This document shows, in pieces, positions 59,938 to 64,000 of a DNA stretch of 64,000 bases. This stretch comes from Ziziphus jujuba (lineage: Eukaryota; Streptophyta; Magnoliopsida; Rosales; Rhamnaceae): NCBI RefSeq assembly GCF_031755915.1, contig NC_083387.1, positions 6,950,501 to 7,014,500 of the forward strand, in the 5' to 3' direction. Position 1 is the first letter of the stretch. Every line of letters begins with the position of its first letter. The notes under the pieces were generated by a model. That model searched no databases, had not been told where the DNA came from, and saw only the letters and a program-made list of their open reading frames with translations. The position numbers and the translations under genes were made by a program.

Positions 59938-60830
59938 GGTGCCTATGTACAATGGCCTAATTAATCTCAACCATGCAATAATGTATTAGTACAGGTATTT
60001 GAAATATTTGCCACTTGAATGCTACCCGGTGTGAAATTTTAATTGATATCAAATTGATTTTATTTTATTTTTTAACAATTATTTTAAGAAAAATCTTGAT
60101 TTACGTTATGCTTATGTGCTCGGTGTTGGATAAAGATACTAGTTTAAAATATTGAGATTGGGGATGTTTAAACCATTTTTCCTCGGTACTGCCTTTATTA
60201 ACACCCATTTTCTCAATTATTATTTCTCCCTTGGGAATTAGTCTCAACCATCATTGTACTATTTGTATATTTATTTATTTATTTATGTTTTTTGGTTATG
60301 CACTCCGATGCTCAGCAAAAAAGTTTAAGAAACGGAAGAGGATAATTATAAGTTGGGAAAATGAACAAGTTAATTATTGTGGTGTGCTTGTCTCCTGGTA
60401 ATTTTTTCATAAATTAGTTTAATATACATTAATTTATTTATAATTATTTTCAATTATATGTATCATCCTTTGACATTAGTTTGGTAAACTGAATATATGA
60501 CGAAAATAGTGAATTGAGCTATAATAAAGGTTTTGTCCTATATAGAAATAACTTGCAATTGGCATCGCATCTAACACAGTTACATATATTTGGTTTTGTT
60601 TACAGATTTAACTTGGGATTTATTTTTTTTCTTTCAACCAAATAAATAAATATATACATATATATATATATATATATTCCTTTTCCGATGAGTTTAAAAT
60701 TATCTCAAATTCCCAATACTTTTTTCTCTCAAATTTTTAATACTTTGAAACTGAAACTTTCTCGTTTTCTCGTAGAATATATCATGACATAGGTGACCTA
60801 ATATTAACTTTAGCTAAGTCTCAGGTTTTT
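59418..60830. other. AT-rich spacer between HPt fragment and duplicated block
   Basis: No coding sequence is supported. Poly-T runs (59890-59936), (TA)n tracts (59518-59538 and 60657-60677), and a local duplication of 'tatagctagctaacc' near 59702 and 59744. Confidence 0.5.
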
Positions 60831-61754
60831 AACTTTTATTATCATTAGTATTATAAATTTTAACGATATCATTTTGGGCCTTTTATAATTTGACATGGAT
60901 TTGAATTTAAATTCTACCTTTTAAATACCAAATTAGCTACATAAACCGCCTCACGTCGTTAATCTTTTTACACATATATAACGACATGCACACCCCTCCC
61001 ATTTAAAATACTTTACCTATGAAATATTTAAAAGGATTATGTATGTATTAAAGTCCAAATCTCCTTTTTTCTTTTTCTTTTTTTTTTTGTTGGGTAGTAA
61101 GAAGTCCAATATTCTTGACCTATTAGACTACCATATTTCAAACCCAAGAAATTATTAATACAAGGAATGTATTAATTCCATCGAAAATCAAAACACACTC
61201 ACCAAAAAAAAGAAAAAAAAAATCCAAAATCGAAACTCTGATTCCCATTTCCCAATTTTAGGCAAAAAAAAAAATTCCCAATTCCCCATTTGAATCTTAA
61301 TGTAAATATTATGAACTATGAGAGAAATGTAGAGAGAAATTTTTAACGTAACCAGAGAGACTATATTTCTTTAACAACCAGTATTAACTCAATTAACAAG
61401 AACTCTTAAGATTGTTCACTAATCACTTTATCATCAAACAGAAATGAATATAAGAATCCAATCCCACAATTACATGACGACCAAAAAGAAAAAAGAAGAA
61501 AAAATTCAGCTAGATAGGAGACATATATGCACGTATACAGCACCTGAAACAGAGAACCAAAAAGAAAAAGCCTCTCCCGCAGTCACAGTCGCAGTCTCGA
61601 AGAGCAGAGTGCAGTCAGAGTAACAGAAGTAAAGTGTAAAAGATAACATCCAAAACCAACCAACCACAGGGACGCAGCAAACACAACTACTATACGCACT
61701 TAATTTATTATTTAAAAAAAAAAGAGGAAAAAAAAAAAAAAACAGTTATTCATA

Positions 61755-62316
61755 CTAGTAGATCAGCTTAAACTCTTCAAGAATGGGTTTAAGTTTCCCA
61801 GCAGATAAAGGCTTTTGCACATAGCTATTTGCTCCTGCTTCTTTGAACCTCTGCGCTGTATTTTCCTCCCTTGACACTCCGATTATTATGGAGCTTATCC
61901 CCATTTCTCTCAGATTCTTGTTGCCTAAAAGATTGATAATGTACTTAATAAACATTTATACACTAAATAATTTACACAAACAGAAAGAAATTTTTTTTTT
62001 TATTTGATTTGATTAATATATATGGATATATAATTGATTAATTAATTACCTGAATGTCGTTCATGTTTGGCATGTGAGAATCCATTAGGATGAGATCGAA
62101 TAATTTGTGTTTGATCCCCTGACCAGCAGGAGTTTTGTGGAGGTTGACGGCTTCATTTCCATCTACAGCTTCTTGGTAGCGTTCTGTTTTCAACAGCTTG
62201 TTCAAGATTGAACCATTGACCATCCGTTCTACAGGCGAGTCGTCCACTACCAGAGCTCTAATTACGTTCTCGTTCTTCTTGGTGGTTGCACAACCAGACC
62301 CTGAAACTGTCTCCAT
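61755..62316 (-). pseudogene. Type-C response regulator B, frameshifted paralogue
   Basis: Exon 1 (62316-62050) encodes METVSGSG, then a receiver start: RALVVDDSPVERMV, and LILMDSHMPNMNDIQ with the phospho-accepting Asp. The DG after it is ND. Exon 2 (from 61924 to TAG at 61755) encodes KNLREMGISSIIIGVSREEN and SYVQKPLSAGKLKPILEEFK. Compared with gene A, one base is missing at the start of exon 2 (gcaacaagaat against gcaacaaagaat). Normal splicing therefore leads to ATRI and a TGA, removing the conserved Lys. Everything else of the receiver is preserved, so the break looks recent. It is a tandem copy of gene A, including promoter and 3' flank. Confidence 0.85.
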
Positions 62317-62670
62317 ATCATTCCACCACGTTCTTGATGTATCAACAACACTGTATGCCAGTAATTTATATGAAATGTGTATATATATATGAACATCAAG
62401 AAGTACTTTTTAAAGAGTAACTAAACCTTGATCAGAAAGAAGAATAGAAGATCAAACACAGTGGTTTGGAACAATCCCACTTCAAATCACAGCAAGAACT
62501 TGATGATTATTGTTGCAGCGAGAAAACCGATCCAGCAAATCCTCTTATCAGAATAACGAATTCTTGAAGCTCTTTTTCTCTCACTACTGTTTTCCCATTA
62601 ACCCCACAAGCAAGTAATTGTAGAAACGAGTTTGGTTGTTTTTACGTCCACTTTCTCCTCTACAAAAACT

Positions 62671-62685
62671 TATATTATATATATT
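62671..62685 (-). promoter_or_regulatory. TATA region of response regulator B
   Basis: An ATATATAATATA-type run on the - strand, about 20 bp downstream of a CCAAT box, as in gene A. Confidence 0.45.
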
Positions 62686-62690
62686 GGATC

Positions 62691-62965
62691 CTCTTTGAAA
62701 TCTGATTGGCTAAACTAATAACTGACCGACTTTGAAATCTCTCTCTGATTGGCTAAGCTCATAACTGATTCGCTCAATTAGTTACTCTAACCATCATAAA
62801 ACAGACTTAACTGTCAGAGCAAGAGGAGCTTGTATACTTTACTTCCATTTAATTTTACATTGGATCGCGCTTTCAAATCTGATTGGCTTTAGCTAACAAC
62901 TGACTCAGCTTACTAGTTAACCGTCAAATAACAGACTTAACTGTTATAATAACTGGAGCTTCTTA
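62691..62965 (-). promoter_or_regulatory. CCAAT-box repeats upstream of response regulator B
   Basis: CCAAT on the - strand at 62705-62709, 62748-62752 and 62882-62886. The repeat (aaatctgattggct...taacagacttaactgt) corresponds to that upstream of gene A. Confidence 0.55.
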
Positions 62966-62994
62966 CTTCTCTTTTTAACCATAGTTTACTTCTC

Positions 62995-63054
62995 TTATTA
63001 TTAATAATAATAATAATAATAATATAATATATATATATATATATATAATATATA

Positions 63055-63086
<32 letters not shown>
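62995..63086. repeat. Compound palindromic microsatellite
   Basis: (TAA)n, then (TA)n, then (TTA)n. The first and last tracts are reverse complements around the central TA run, so the whole about 90 bp can fold on itself. Confidence 0.85.
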
Positions 63087-63087
<1 letters not shown>

Positions 63088-63504
63088 AAACCAGAATTGA
63101 AATTTGTAGTCTATCAGAAGTTCATCCATGCATAAACCATGACATAGTAAATTAGTTTTTTGCCCTTTTGCGGTTAGTGAAATCGCTAAGCTGCGGCTAT
63201 TTCTTTCTTGAGCACATAATAGCCTCTTCTGTTGTTTGGAAATTAACTTAATTTATTTATTTATTTTTTTCAATGAGATATCCTTCTTTTTTTATAATTA
63301 ACGGCATCACGGCATTACCCAAAAAAAATAATAATAAATAAATAGGGCATCGCCGTGGACTTAACACAATTTTAAATCTAAACAAAGGAAAATAAAAAAG
63401 TATGATATTTGCCAACTCCGCTAACTCATCTTTTCGACGTTAGCCTTTCAATGAGATATCACCAACAGATGGGACCACATGGGCTTAAGGTCTATGGCTT
63501 ATTA

Positions 63505-63983
63505 CAAAAGCATTACGCCATGTAATAGAACTGGTCAAAGAAAATGTTGAATGAAACTTTTTGGAAGTTTCCGTACCTTCAGAAACTGGCGTACAAAACA
63601 GAATATATATATATATATATATATATCAACCTGAAGCTTGAGATTAGAAATTTTCGCCCAACAATGGCTACCAAAGTCAAAGCCTTAATAAGAACACCAA
63701 AGAGTCTATTAATTTGAAAGGTCACAAGTAGAACGCTAAGCAGTCTATTATGACCTTGTACTCTTCTTCAAAGCGTAAATTAAATGAAACCAGCATATGA
63801 ATGCAAAAGCATTAGACCAAGTAATACTAGTCAAAGAAAATGTCAAATGAATCTTCACGTAAAGTTGTGTACCTTCTGATTCTGGCATACAAAAAAGAAA
63901 ATTATATGTACCAAAAACCAACCTGCAGCTTAGAGATAAGAAATTTTCGCCCAACAATGGCTACCAAAGTTAAAGCCTTAAGA
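63505..63983. repeat. Tandem duplication, offset ~299 bp
   Basis: Copy 1 (63505-63686) and copy 2 (63804-63983) share 'aaaagcatta..cca', 'gtcaaagaaaatgt', 'gtaccttc', 'tacaaaa' and, best conserved, 'gaaattttcgcccaacaatg' followed by gctaccaaagt(c/t)aaagcctta. Copy 1 contains a (TA)n insertion at 63604-63626. Both copies place an ATG in the same words (MATKVKAL), which stops soon in copy 1 and runs off the window in copy 2; no family is recognised. Confidence 0.75.
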
Positions 63984-64000
63984 AACGGAATTTTGCTCTT

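Overview
The window is plant nuclear DNA, most likely from a eudicot. It is AT-rich, the genes carry GT-AG introns and encode plant families (XTH, TOC1/PRR1, type-C response regulators), and the rest is heavily invaded by plant transposable elements. I cannot name the species.

Layout. 1-0.47 kb: three tandem hairpin repeats. 1.8-2.9 kb: exon remnants, one a frameshifted piece of an NTMC2-type (SMP/C2) lipid-transfer protein. About 3.9-14.9 kb: a decayed Mutator-like (MULE) region. It holds a + strand MuDR-type transposase broken by in-frame stops and by a nested TRIM retrotransposon (TSD TATAG), a 3.3 kb inverted array of roughly 252-bp hairpin units, and a - strand DUF1985/Ulp1-protease pseudogene. 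17.4-21.35 kb: a 5'-truncated, frameshifted amidase pseudogene between inverted repeat-like termini. 24.2-26.4 kb: a solo LTR with TSD ATCAA. 29.3-40 kb: the gene core, with an intact XTH (+), an intact GPI-transamidase subunit PIG-T (+) and, convergent with it, the clock gene TOC1/PRR1 (-). 42.7 kb: a tRNA-derived SINE with 18-bp TSDs. 44.3-45.6 kb: a truncated TOC1 paralogue (-). 45.9-50.2 kb: a second decayed MULE (-). 50.6-55.6 kb: a divergent pair, an unrecognised conserved nuclear-type protein (-) and a UBA-PUB domain protein (+). 57.2-62.3 kb: tandem type-C response regulators (-), the first intact with an expanded Ser/Gly repeat N-terminus, the second broken by a 1-bp deletion, with a fragment of a histidine phosphotransfer (HPt) gene (+) between them.

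Functional themes. TOC1 and its truncated paralogue, the tandem response regulators and the HPt fragment all belong to receiver or phosphorelay-related families. That gives the right half of the window local receiver-domain duplications in different states of decay. XTH acts in the cell wall, PIG-T in the ER on GPI anchoring, and UBA-PUB in ubiquitin/p97 biology; these look like ordinary neighbours.

Limits. Exon models rest on reading frames, splice-site consensus and remembered family motifs. No alignment, expression or database search was run. Element edges without a matching target-site duplication are approximate.
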